Part shown: piece after piece, positions 32,386-42,684 of the stretch
Position numbering within the stretch: the stretch's first letter is position 1
Layout of the letters: each line of letters starts with the position of its first letter
The notes under the pieces: generated by a model
The model's database searches: none
What the model saw: only the letters and a program-made list of their open reading frames with translations
Told to the model about the DNA's origin: nothing
Assembly (NCBI GenBank): GCA_004194705.1
Contig: SADC01000924.1
Span: forward strand, 124,001-188,000
Reading direction: 5' to 3'
Source: Ditylenchus dipsaci
Lineage: Eukaryota > Nematoda > Chromadorea > Rhabditida > Anguinidae
Length of the DNA stretch: 64,000 nucleotides
Made by a program: the position numbers and the translations under genes

Positions 32386-35300
32386 TCAAAGGGTCTTGAT
32401 AGCCTTTTTGGTAGATCTTTCTCTTTCACAAGTGAGGATCTGCTTAAAAGCTTTGCGGAAGTCACGGCTAAACCTTGAGTATATAAGTGGATTTAACATG
32501 GAGTTTAAGTGACCAGCCCAGGTGATTATCGAAAAGAAAGTTTCATGATCACTCACACACTAAAAAATTGTAAGGCTTAAAAAACTTGAAAATTAATAAC
32601 TGAAAAACTGACCGTTTTACAAAGCACCATGATAGGGGAAAGAATAAAAATGGAGTCCAGCAAAGAATAAAGACTCCCACAACGATGGATAAAGTTCTTG
32701 CTGAAATATGCGAATAATTTTATATCTTTTTTTGCTTTTGATGCCTTGACAGGCTGGGCAACAGCTGACCCGAAACTCTTCCAGGCAGAAACCTGCCCAA
32801 AAACCAGGTTTAGCCCGGGTTTCTTGCTTTGGCATCTATTTTTCATCACCCTCTGGAGGAGTATATTATCAAGGAGAGAATTATTAGAACATTTACGGTA
32901 CCCCTAAATGTTTAGAAATCAACCAACCAGCTCTTTGTTCATGCACATACTTCATCATCTGTCTGGACTTCTCTCTCACTCCACCCTTTTTTCTAGTCGA
33001 TAAAGAAGCTGTCGATGGCGCCAATGTTGAATAAATATATTGATAGGAGTTCTCTTCTCCATGTTCCGGCAAACAACCCTCGTCCAGCTGACCTGGGCCA
33101 GCAAATCCGTTGCCTGCCGTTCCTTCATTGGCACCTTCTTCGCCTCCTTTACTGTCGTTCTCTCCACTCCCAATAACTCCAACATGTAGTTTCACTGCTC
33201 TAGGCAAAGATGTCTCGTGGTCCAACAAAGTGGCAGATGATAAGCAAGGCTTTAAAGGTTTTCTAAGGCCTTGATCTCCTAGTAATGGAGACCTTGGCAA
33301 CCTTACATCCGCTGTTAAGGCAGTTACAGGCATGGACTTTCCATTTATTAGCTGGAAACTTGAGGTAGATGAAGCTCTGGACAGAATGCTTCCATTTCCA
33401 TTAGTCACTCTGACACTAGCAGAGCTGCCGTGCTGGAATAAAGGGGATGAAGTGCCTTGATGTTGTAGACTGTGAGTAATGTTGCCAGACGCAGCCCCGT
33501 TAGCGGCTAAAATGACATTGGCGAGGGCTTGATTCTTCTTAGGCCGGGACTTTCGTCCTAGATGGATACGCATGGTTGAGTTATCGCCAATGGAGTACCT
33601 GCTAGCTGCGGCGTTTCCATTAATGCTGTTAGGAGTGTTGTTACTTTTTTTGCCTTTACGGGTTTGGACCTGGAAATTGTCAATAAATTTATTTGCTATG
33701 AAGCTCCTTTTTCAAGAGGACATACTAGAAAAGAAACATATTTGCCTTGGTCCCTCTGTTAATTTTTTGGTAATTTTTGTTTCAAGAACAAAGAGGATTT
33801 AGGTGATTATGGTTGCTATGATGACTCTATTCACCATAATCAACATACACGATTTTGAATACACTCTGAAAGTTGAAAATCAAGACAAAGATGGCCAGTT
33901 ATGTCTAGTAGAAAAGTTTTTTTCAATATTTTATTTAAAATTTTTTGCTAGTTGGCAGATCTTCAATTTCACCCGAAGACCCTAAACGAAAATCGGCATT
34001 ATCGGGTTTTGGTAGTTTTCGAAACTATTTCATAACTCATGTTTTTTTCGGTGCTGTAGTGGAAATGGTTGCATACAAGTTTGTACTCAAAGGACGCTGG
34101 AGAACAGCGCTACATTTTGATTATAAGATTGTATAAGACTGTGCTTGCAAAATTTCCGAAAAAAATAAAAGTTCTCAAAAAGTTCCCGAAAGAATTTTTT
34201 TTCGCAAATTTTGCAGGCACAGTTATATAAAACCTCACGCTCAAAATATAGCCCTGCTTTCTGGCGTAATTTGAGTATAAACTTTTATATAATGATATTT
34301 ACTAGAGCACCGATATAAGCATTTGTTCTGAAACAGTTCCGAAAACCACAAGGATGACCCTGAATTGGACCAGGGCAATTTTTTGTGTGTGATTTTTGTC
34401 GAGTAGATTTAGTAAAAAATAAAAAAGAGTAGAAAAATAATAGGTTAAAAATAAAAAATTGAGTAGGCTCTAGACCTCGACTCGGATATTTCGAAACCTT
34501 GACAACCCTAAACAGGGGTGACCAAAGTAAAAATGAAACCGTATTCTAGTATAGGACTATTTTGAAGTTTATACAACTAACCGTTTTAATGCCTGTTTTA
34601 ATTGATTGAGAATGCCTAGTAGCAATCAAGAACACACGTCCATAGGCAAACAGAATCAATATAAGTGGGATGTAAAAAGATACCAGTGATGAGAATATGA
34701 CTGAAAAATTATACCTATTAGCTAAGTTAAAAGATATAATTTGAGCAGCAACTTACTATAAACCGTGCTATCAGTAAACAAGCATTGATTCTAAAACATT
34801 TTGATACACAAATATTTACAAAATATCATGCAACCTTGTCCACGTATAAATGCGGGGAGCTGCTCCTCCACCACAAAATAGCAGGAAATGAAAGACCTAG
34901 GAGAATAAGTTTTTTTAAGTCTTAGTATGGTCGAAGAAAAGGCAACTTACACAAAGACATAACCCAAACAAATATTATAGCGATAGTTATCCGCCTTTTA
35001 GATACTCTGTCCCTGTAGCCGATAGGATCGTGGCCAGCCATATACCTAAAAGAAACAGTTTTAATAAACATTTCAGTGAGCTGAAAGGGCGAGTGTCAGT
35101 GATATCAGCGGGCTAATCGCAATAGTAATCAATTTGAAAAAGTCTTACACAAATTTTTTATGGCTTGATTGAACCTGACCCCATAACCTCACCCACAGAA
35201 AAAAGGTCACAAGTTTTGTATATCAAATGATGCCACCTTTTCGCCCATACCTATGGGCACTTTTAAAGATAAGCCTATAGGCAGTGGCGTATGCGGCGAT

Positions 35301-36934
35301 TTCTGACGGAGGGGGCACCCGGCCATTTTAGCCACACCGTTTTTCAAATTTTCGAAGCCATTTTACCTACACCGTTATAAAAAAATCTGATCAGGGGGGG
35401 GCACCGATAAGAAAAAAATCTGACGAGAGGGTCAGGGTGGTGGCACGTGCCTATGGTCCGCAATTTTCGCTATAGGGCCACTCTAGTTATATGGCCACTT
35501 TTAGCCGCTCCCCAGGGGTGGCCTTATCTCGAGAGTGGATTTTAGTAATAATGACTAGTTAAACATGTGTAAAAAAATATGAAGATGCTTTTTAGAATAA
35601 AATAAGATGTTATTATTGCAAGAGAAAAGTCTACAAATAACACTTTATGCCGGCGGCCCGCCTTCCGCCGGCGACCCGACAGAAAAAATTAGCCCTTTGA
35701 AGCGCGAAATTTTCGAAAATGTCGGCGTTCTATTCTGAAAACCACCGGCGGCGGCGATTTTTTTTTCGGGCAACGCGCAGTTACGCGCTTTGACCAAAAA
35801 AGCTTACCTATCTAAACTGATAACACACAAATTCCAAATGGAACTAGTAGAGGCCAGAATATCCATAGCATGGAACAAATCACACATTGTCAGACCTAAA
35901 GATTCAAAATATTCACTGTTTTAGATATCTTTGTCTTAGATACAATATAAGTGAAATTTGAAAAATAAAATTTTGACGCTAGTGGTTAAAATTTCACAAA
36001 ATCACCTCCCTTCTTCTCCCAAAAATTGCCGTATCTACCTATTTCTTCTAATCCACCCACACCCTATAATAAACCAATTGCCTAATTTGAAGACTTATAT
36101 CTCAATTCGAACAATTATTTTGCAAAGTTGTTTGTTCACTAACTCTCATGAATTCTACCGATTCCGCAAGCACCTAATTTTTCCAATTCGGGGAATTGAA
36201 AAATAAACCCACATGTGGCTAACTTTAGGGCTAGGGTAGGCCAGCGTATGTTAGTTGTGATTTTTTTTCGGGGTCTCGGACACATTTTGAGTAATTTTTA
36301 ATAGGGTTCTAAAAGGAAAATTTCGGGAGAGAAGGAGAAGCTGGTCATCTTTATTCGATACTGAGGTGAAAATTTTCGTTAACACAAAAATATCTTTCAC
36401 TCATGCAGGATGAGTTTCAATTTATTATTACAAATACCTACCTAGTATCCAAACATGTTGGCTAATTTCAAACAGACTGTTAAGAGGCATGACTACTAAT
36501 CCGACTATAAGGTCAGCTACTGCCAGGCTTACAATTAAATAGCCAGTTGGGTTTCTTAAATACTTCTTGGTGCAGACAGCCAGCACTACCAGACAATTAC
36601 CCGCAACTGTCAACAAGCAAAGAGCAACTAGAAACACTGAGACCAGGGGGTGCCTCCAGTTGATGACCACCTCAGGCTCGCCTTGAAACAGTTCATCAAA
36701 TGAAATGGTCTGACTATTGGTCTCGCTTGTAGAAGGGATCAAAAATAGATTAGGGATGGCTTGAGAAGACTCCTGACTAAGATATTCCAAGTTGCCTGCA
36801 GTGCGGTTGGGACTGGTAGAGGAAATAATATAGTTGACAGTATTCCACAGCCATTCATTTACTGCGCTATTACTACTGATATTATGAGATCTGGAGGCAT
36901 TTAACTGACCTCCGGCATTAAATGAGCCGGGCAT
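32386..36934 (-). CDS. dop-1-like: D1-like dopamine receptor (aminergic GPCR), 9 exons, 628 aa
   Basis: Exons 36442-36934, 35808-35895, 34951-35045, 34835-34896, 34757-34790, 34582-34700, 32928-33669, 32621-32700 and 32386-32559 total 1887 bp and join in phase at every GT/AG junction. The N-terminus has three N-glycosylation sequons (NAS, NIS, NRT). Landmarks: GNCLVVLAV (TM1), [20 protein letters not shown] (TM2), a disulfide cysteine in [11 protein letters not shown], Asp3.32 and DRY ([19 protein letters not shown]), SFPAILWW (TM4), NQCLF (loop 2), [11 protein letters not shown] with TM5 serines, a 240-residue third loop containing [15 protein letters not shown] (TM6), [12 protein letters not shown] (TM7, NPxxY) and FKQILTC as helix 8. 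The serines and Asp3.32 fit a catecholamine ligand, and the loop wording fits D1-like receptors coupling to Gs. Another biogenic-amine subtype is possible. The first codon could lie in an upstream exon, as 36937 follows a TTTTGCAG acceptor. Confidence 0.85.
32928..33669 (-). CDS. dop-1-like: GPCR exon 7: long third intracellular loop
   Basis: A single 742-bp exon starts [19 protein letters not shown] and ends KYVHEQRA, just before TM6. It is rich in Ser, Asn and Gly with several basic clusters ([26 protein letters not shown]). Low-complexity third loops of this length are usual in invertebrate D1-like receptors and hold phosphorylation and G-protein contact sites. The donor GTTGGT is a weak one. 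Confidence 0.85.
34137..34223. repeat. Short hairpin in GPCR intron
   Basis: ACTGTGCTTGCAAAATTT and its inverted AAATTTTGCAGGCACAGT bound about 85 bp. It lies in the intron between exons 6 and 7. Confidence 0.5.
34757..34790 (-). CDS. dop-1-like: GPCR 34-bp microexon (extracellular loop 2)
   Basis: Acceptor TGTTTTAG and donor GTAAGT flank 34 bases coding [11 protein letters not shown]. This supplies the loop-2 cysteine that pairs with the TM3 cysteine. Skipping it leaves a stop or frame error, whereas including it gives the usual 11-residue spacing from the cysteine to the TM5 SS pair. The neighbouring introns are 44 bp (34791-34834) and 56 bp (34701-34756). Confidence 0.85.
35276..35460. 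repeat. Possible MITE in GPCR intron
   Basis: ATAGGCAGTGGCG at the left resembles the complement of the right GGTGGCACGTGCCTAT. The interior has paired CCATTTTA(G/C)C words and a G8 run. Boundaries are approximate. Confidence 0.4.
35640..35775. repeat. GC-rich CCGGCGG patch in GPCR intron
   Basis: Repeated CCGGCGG and GCCGCC-type words within AT-rich intron sequence, arranged partly as inverted copies (GCCGGCGGCCCGCC near the left, CCACCGGCGGCGGCG near the right). It resembles the subterminal word blocks of other elements here, but no termini were found. Confidence 0.4.
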
Positions 36935-37279
36935 GCCCTGCAAAATAAAAGATTATTTCTGAGTTTTAGCTATACCTTAAACCTTACAAGAAGAAGAGAA
37001 ATACACAGGCTAATTAATTTAAAAGCTAATTTTTGTCTTTTTTTGTCACAATTTTTCTCCTTTTTATCCTAGATTTTTCTAATTTTTTGATTTTAATAAA
37101 TTTAGTCGGAAATTTAATTTAGAAATCCTGGCCGGCACCACCAAAAAAATTTTTTCAAAAAATCTATTTTTCGTGTAGAAAAATGTCAGAAAATAACTTT
37201 ATTTATCGTTTTAAGCACATAAAAATTACTTAAGAGTCATTTAAACATGATTTACAAATTAGTGAAAAATGAACCAAAA

Positions 37280-37370
37280 AGGTGTGCACGTACTGGGAAT
37301 CAAACCTGAGAGTTCAAAATATTCGCTATTGTATGTGCTAGCTTCAAACTAGATTTTTTTTTCGTTAAAG
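37280..37370 (-). repeat. tRNA-related SINE family, copy 3
   Basis: The minus strand reads CATACAATAGCGAATATTTT, then GAACTCTCAGGTTTGATTCC, matching the copy at 16315-16405 including the flank AAATCTAGTT. It lies outside the GPCR gene. Confidence 0.65.
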
Positions 37371-37795
37371 GGAGGGTGAAAGCTGTTAAGGAGATAGTCT
37401 CGACGCGGAAGGATTAGTCTAAGTTTTGTGCTTTTTAAATGTGGTTTTAGAGCCATATTTTGTGGAAAACTTGGTGTTGCAATGTCAGACAAACTTGTGC
37501 AGAATTAAAAGTCGGATTAGCATCATCAATATCAAAAATTCAAAATTTATCAGAAAATGCACTGAAAATTGAAATGAAGAAAGGGGAAAACATCAAAAAA
37601 GGTTGATTAGTCTTATATTGCATTTCAATTTTTAGGACATATTTTTGAAGGAAGTACGAGATTCTGCCTTTGATGATGCTAATCTATCTTTTGATTCTGC
37701 ACAAGTTTGTCTAAAACCACATTAGAAAAAAACAAAACTTGGACAAATCCTTTTGCGTCGAGACTATCTCCTTAACAGCTTTCACCCTTCCTTTG
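37371..37795. mobile_element. Foldback element with CTCGACGC ends
   Basis: GAGGGTGAAAGCTGTTAAGG then AGATAGTCTCGACGC at the left are inverted almost exactly at the right. Internal pairs include ACAAACTTGTGCAGAAT. A partial relative lies at 51085-51255 (AGATAGTCTCGACAC). Confidence 0.65.
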
Positions 37796-37829
37796 AAAAT
37801 CCTAATGTCATCAGAGCATCTAAGGCCAT

Positions 37830-38200
37830 CCTAATGCCCTCGCTTACCTTAGACATGATTCCGAGCAAGACTCTTGATCATAAAGTGCATATAGAAGCTC
37901 TTTTTTTGCTTAGCTAGTGTCACTTTCGGTTCTTCCCCTTCGGGGGTTTGGAGTTGAGATGCGCACACCCATATACCTTAGACATGATTGCGAGAAGTAC
38001 TCTTGCTCATAAAATGCATATAGAGACTCTTTTTGCCAAGCTCCAGTGACCAAAATGCGGTAGAATACCCTAATATAAAGTAGTTTACCTTGTGTACTAC
38101 TTAATATTTTTTTTGATGAATAAAAATGTGTGCATACCAGAGTTTCTTTATGTGGCGGGCCCCAGTTAACACAACTATGTTCAAATTCCATCTTTTTGGA
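37830..38200 (-). repeat. Repeat family B, partial copy
   Basis: Shows TTACCTTAGACATGATT twice, a reduced hairpin core (TTCCCCTTCGGGG) and TGTGCATACCAGAGTTTC, in the order seen in other family B copies. Confidence 0.55.
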
Positions 38201-38388
38201 GTATCCAGGTCCCCTTTCAGATTAAATTGCCTTAGGGGACCAAGGCAAGAAGTCGAATTTCGGCCAAAAATTTAAAAAAAAACCATTCTTTGATTTGAAA
38301 AATGTTAGAAAATAACTTTTTTATCGTTTTAAGCATATAAAAATTACTTAGGAATCGTTTGAATGCTATTTTTAAATAAGGGAACATC

Positions 38389-38571
38389 GCAAAGATTCCG
38401 ATTCTGCCGGTAATTTTGGAAAAGGACGAAAGTTTTGCCGAAAAGACCCGCGACTCTCGATATAGTGACACCCATTTTCAAAAATAGGTGTCACTATATC
38501 GAGAGGCGCGGGTCTTTTCGGCAAAACTTTCGTCCTTTCCCAAAATTACCGGCAGAATCGGAATCCTTGCG
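38389..38571. repeat. Near-perfect palindrome with ATATCGAGAG core
   Basis: Arms of about 85 bp: CGCAAAGATTCCGATTCTGC at the left, inverted at the right, through AAAACTTTCGTCC and AAGACCCGCG, to TCTCGATATAGTGACACC. A third copy of GTGTCACTATATCGAGAGG is at 38668-38688. The spacing and wording resemble the pogo-like MITE words. Confidence 0.7.
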
Positions 38572-38919
38572 AGTTTTTCGCACTTGACTGATGAATCACT
38601 TTTGGAAAAATTTGTCAAAAAAGGGGGTAAAAAAGTGCCGGACGCTAGGTGGGAACGAACTTGAGGGGGGTGTCACTATATCGAGAGGCCACCGTAAAGC
38701 TGAAAAAAACGAAAAAAGGCTAAAAAAAATTCCTGAATGAGGGGCGGCGGCTATAGCCTAGCTAGACCCCCTCCCCCCTGGGTGCACTTATGACTTATAA
38801 TACAACACTGTCGCACGCATGGCATTTCTGGTTTTGTTACTCTTTTTCAGATAATAGTTTCCAAAGTCAAGAACTCAGAAATTCAACTAACTATTAAATT
38901 ATTGATTGAGTAAGCGTAC

Positions 38920-39000
38920 GCCAGTGGCCGTGGCCTGCGATCCGTGTCGTCGCTCAAGTCGGCGCTCTAACCAATTGAGATATCGGGTCGGCCCAGGCCT
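38920..39000 (-). repeat. tRNA-derived SINE fragment
   Basis: The minus strand has TATCTCAATTGGTTAGAGCG, a good pol III A box, followed about 30 bp later by a degenerate B box (CACGGATCGCAGG). There is no acceptor stem. Confidence 0.5.
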
Positions 39001-39159
39001 GTTTCTTATTTCTCTGCTATGGCAGATAATCTGCCTCCCTTACAACTGTTCAGGCCACTCTCCACTATAAATCCCAAAATTAACATTTAAAAAGCCCAAA
39101 TGATAGGCTTTCAAATCAGGATATAGTAATCGGAAGAGCAGATTAATATTGGTTGATAT

Positions 39160-39790
39160 TAACACGAGAAAGGCGGACTGTAACTTTTGACTACCTGGGG
39201 GTTTTCAGACCTGCTGAGCACGGTGATCGCGAAATCAGACCCATGAACTTGTGTGCAATGCCCTTAATTTCCCCAATTTTCAAAACGACTCTTTGAAAAA
39301 TGGACAGTTTTTTCTTAAGACTGGTGAGCAGTGAAATCCACAAACATTTTTGGTTTCCAATATACCAAAATGATCAGCGTGAAAAATGCGACAGAACCGG
39401 TTCAAAGACTCACAAGACACCAAGCGAATATCATAAAATTCAAGCCAAAACAATTTGACCTCAAAAACATACCAAACATACCAAAAAAAACATACCAAAG
39501 TTTTGGCTTGAATTTTATGATATTCGCTGGTGTCTTGTGAGTCTTTGAACCGGTTCTGTCGCATTTTTCACGCTGATCATTTTGGTATATTGGAAACCAA
39601 AAATGTTTGTGGATTTCACTGCTCACCAGTCTTAAGAAAAAACTGTCCATTTTTCAAAGAGTCGTTTTGAAAATTGGGGAAATTAAGGGCATTGCACACA
39701 AGTTCATGGTCTGATTTCGCGATCACCGTGCTCAGCAGGTCTGAAAACCCCCAGGTAGTCAAAAGTTACAGTCCGCCTTTCTCGTGTTAA
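39160..39790. repeat. Almost perfect 0.63 kb palindrome
   Basis: Arms 39160-39451 and 39500-39790 are inverted copies with very few differences, around a 48-bp centre made of CATACCAAA repeats. Outer ends are TAACACGAGAAAGGCG. Arms contain no gene. Reading frames across it are mirror frames of one another. Confidence 0.8.
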
Positions 39791-40043
39791 AAAGATGGCT
39801 TTTCAGAAACTGACTTTTTATCATAAAAATCAATTTTTATCAATAATTTTTACTAACAGACCAAAAAGCTTTTATGTTATTAAAAAGCCTTGTTGATCAG
39901 CTTTTCAACAGTATCCAAAATTTCAGTGAACGAAGTGAAGGAAGTAGGGCAGAGACTAGAAAGTGGCCTAAGCAATCAATAGTATAAAATAATGGCAAAT
40001 TTCTGAGTGCTTGACTTTGGAAGATATTTTCTGAAAACAGGAA

Positions 40044-40540
40044 ATGATATGTGTGCCATCCAGTGATGATGGATGTGCGATTCTCCCACGGTGCCCTAAA
40101 TGCGCCCCACACCGCCTCGCGCCGGTGCGTGGAGAGGTGCTGGGGCGGTGGCCCAGTTTGCCTCAAAGTGTGGGGCGGTTTCGGGCGCGAAAAAAAATAG
40201 CCCGGGCGCAGGCAAAATGTGGGGCCGGGTGGGGTATGAGGTGCCCCAAGCCTCACTATTCATCCTATACAATGCAATAAAAATCAATTTTTAAAATTTT
40301 AGTTAAAATCGGCCTTACGAATTGCTTCGAATCATAATTTTAGCTTAAAAAACTCCGGTACTGCTTTATGATCAAGTTCGGTGTGCCGCGGGCGCCCCGC
40401 CGATTGTCACGCCGTAGCCGGGGTGACAATCTGAAACACTCGGCGCGTGGGTGGTGCCGGGGCGCTAGTCGTCAGAGCCCTGGGGCGTGGGGCGGTGCCG
40501 GGCGGTGGTCTGGAAATCGCTGGGATTTGGGCAGTGTTAA
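40044..40540. other. Two GC-rich patches in AT-rich DNA
   Basis: 40080-40250 and 40375-40530 are rich in GGGGCGGTG, GCCCCAC and GGGCGC words, some mutually inverted. Frames through them are proline, arginine and glycine runs with no domain. They are separated by about 120 bp of AT-rich sequence. Confidence 0.45.
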
Positions 40541-40542
40541 AG

Positions 40543-40590
40543 CTGGTGCCATCGTTGGTGCCATCACTGGTGCCATCACTGGTGCCATCG
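40543..40590 (+). repeat. 12-bp tandem repeat (TGGTGCCATCAC)
   Basis: Four tandem copies of TGGTGCCATC(A/G)(C/T). The repeat is exact except for the first and last copies. Confidence 0.8.
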
Positions 40591-40636
40591 TGTTCAGAGC
40601 ATCGTAAATACGGTGTTGATGCAATAATTCGGCGTA

Positions 40637-40806
40637 CAGTCGAGCCTCTTTAACCTTACACCCCGGGGACCCGCCTCAGGGTGTCGAGTTACCGGGGTGT
40701 CGTTTTACTCAAAGTTTCGAGTATCTGGCTAAATCAAGTGTCAACGCGGTGTCCGGTTATCGAGGGTGTGGGGTTATAGAAATGTCGGGCTACAGAGGTT
40801 CGACTG
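40637..40806. mobile_element. pogo/Tigger-like MITE
   Basis: CAGTCGAGCCTCTTTAACC and the inverted GGTTCGACTG end are flanked by TA. Words of the type GGTGTCG(A/G)(G/T)TTA recur inside (GTGTCGAGTTACCG, GTGTCCGGTTATCG). Confidence 0.65.
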
Positions 40807-41559
40807 TACTTGAAAAATCACCATCGGAAATTCTAGCTTCAACTTTACAAACAAATACTCTTTAAACGCACTTTTTGAAGGAGTCCCTACACCGAAATCT
40901 AGCCGAATATTCTTTGAGTCCTCCCTAACATACGTTGGCCTACCTACACCTAAGCATAATCCGAAAAAAATTAACAGAAGCACGGAAAAAATAGTAAGAA
41001 GGTCACAGCACTAGTGCCTTTTAAACAAAAATTTAGATTTTGATTCTGCATGTCCTGCAGAATGAAGCGTATCCTCTTTCAGTCTATTGACAAAACGAAA
41101 ATTTTTGGCAATAAAACCAGGAGCTACTTTGTTGACTATGGTTGGGAGAAAAAAACTAGAACAAAGCAAAATATTGTTTACTCTTTAAAAGTACAACGGA
41201 CAAAAGAGGACAAGTTGCGGTTTCTACGAAAGCATCGCAATTTACATTTATAATGATAAGAGATATTTTTGATGTTTTTATAGTACAGACTTGCAATAAT
41301 AATTTTTTAATAGTAATCAAGCCTAGATTTTTGAGAAACAACAAAACAACAAAAATATTGAAAATGAGGCAAAATTTTAAGTTATTGCTGTTTAGATATT
41401 GGACGTGCTAATTGTTTTTAGGAATGTAATTTGTTCATATCTTTTGTTCCGTAAAAACTTTTATCTCAGAACTTTTTCGTTTAAAAAGCGTCTTCCGAAG
41501 AATTTCGTTTTGATTAAAATTTCGACCATACTGGCCAATACCTTCCCCCACCATAACGA

Positions 41560-41935
41560 TTTTCGACCCTACCGGAGTATACCGCCCCCCCCCCCCCCCA
41601 CCCCCCCCCCCCAAGTGAAATTTTTTTTTAAAGTGTTTCCAAACACCCTATATCGACCTAAAATTGCCTCGGGAGTTCAAAAAAGACATATTTTTGAGCT
41701 CTGGTTAATAAAAAGTTGAGTTTTGGACATTTTGAAATTTCGACCATTTGCCTGTTTTCGCATGTTTTGGTCACTGGAGCAGGGCAAAAATAGTCTCTAA
41801 ATGCATTTTTGTTCAAGAGTCTTCTCGGAATTATGTCTAAGGTAAGTGAGTGCGCGCATCTCTAACCAACCAAGCCCCCTGCGCCCCCGAAGGGGGCGCA
41901 GGGGCTTGGTTGCTTGGGTTGAGATGCAGTGCCGA
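41560..41935 (+). repeat. Repeat family B copy with C-tracts
   Basis: GACCCTACCGGAGTATACCG leads to two long C runs, then AAGTGAAATTTTTTT, CCTATATCGACCTAAAATTG and, at the right, the core hairpin GCGCCCCCGAAGGGGGCGC with CAAGCCCC/GGGGCTTGG arms. Confidence 0.65.
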
Positions 41936-42684
41936 ACCTTGCCATTTAAATTTTATTTTTCTTTGCAAATTATAGCAATCCAGGCTTATGGACCATGGAA
42001 TATTTGAATTTTGAAAACTTTCGAAAGGACATCTAAAAATATAAATAATGAATAAATAATGAAAGTAAAATGAAAAAGTAGACGTAGGTCATGATGAACA
42101 GGTCTGATAATTGACAAGCGAAAAACCGATAGTTAGGTCACAGGAATATTCCAAATTAGCACTTTTCAGATTTTGGTCGGCTTTTTTCAACCTAGAACTA
42201 GAAATTTTTTGGCTACTTATATTAAATCGACCAAGATCCACAAGATGGCGCTGCCAGAATGTGTGCTTTCAATGGTACAGTTTGAACGGTTTCATTGTAA
42301 GCATTTTTTAAAGAAGGTGGTGAATTTGCAAGGTTATTTCGATAAGTTAATAGCTACACTGGTAAAAAAAATTCGGGATGTCATAACATGTTAACACTGT
42401 GTTGCAGCGCAGCTTAAAAGCTACAAAATTCATTAAACCGATTTTTTTTAAAATATGAATGGTGGGATGTGTCTTTTTAAAAAAAACATGGATACAAAAC
42501 GATTTTTCTACCTTTTTCGGGGCTTGGTCATTTCGAAAAATAAGTGCTTTTTAAAGACCATATATTAAAGGGAGGGGGGGTTGGGGGACATCGACATTTT
42601 TGACACCGACTGCTACTTCACTTCACACACACTTTTTCACATATTTTGTTCTTTTATCTCAGATGTTTTTACACCGTTTTGTAC

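Noticed and set aside
33572..33985. Plus-strand frames over the GPCR loop exon and its intron
   Set aside because: Antisense of exon 7 and intron. No independent domain.
39280..39650. Several frames of 70-94 codons on both strands
   Set aside because: Mirror frames of a near-perfect palindrome. Their repetition is due to the inverted arms.
40044..40294. Coding exon in the GC-rich patch
   Set aside because: Frames are Pro/Arg/Gly-rich on both strands, typical of GC-rich repeats, without domain or splice support.
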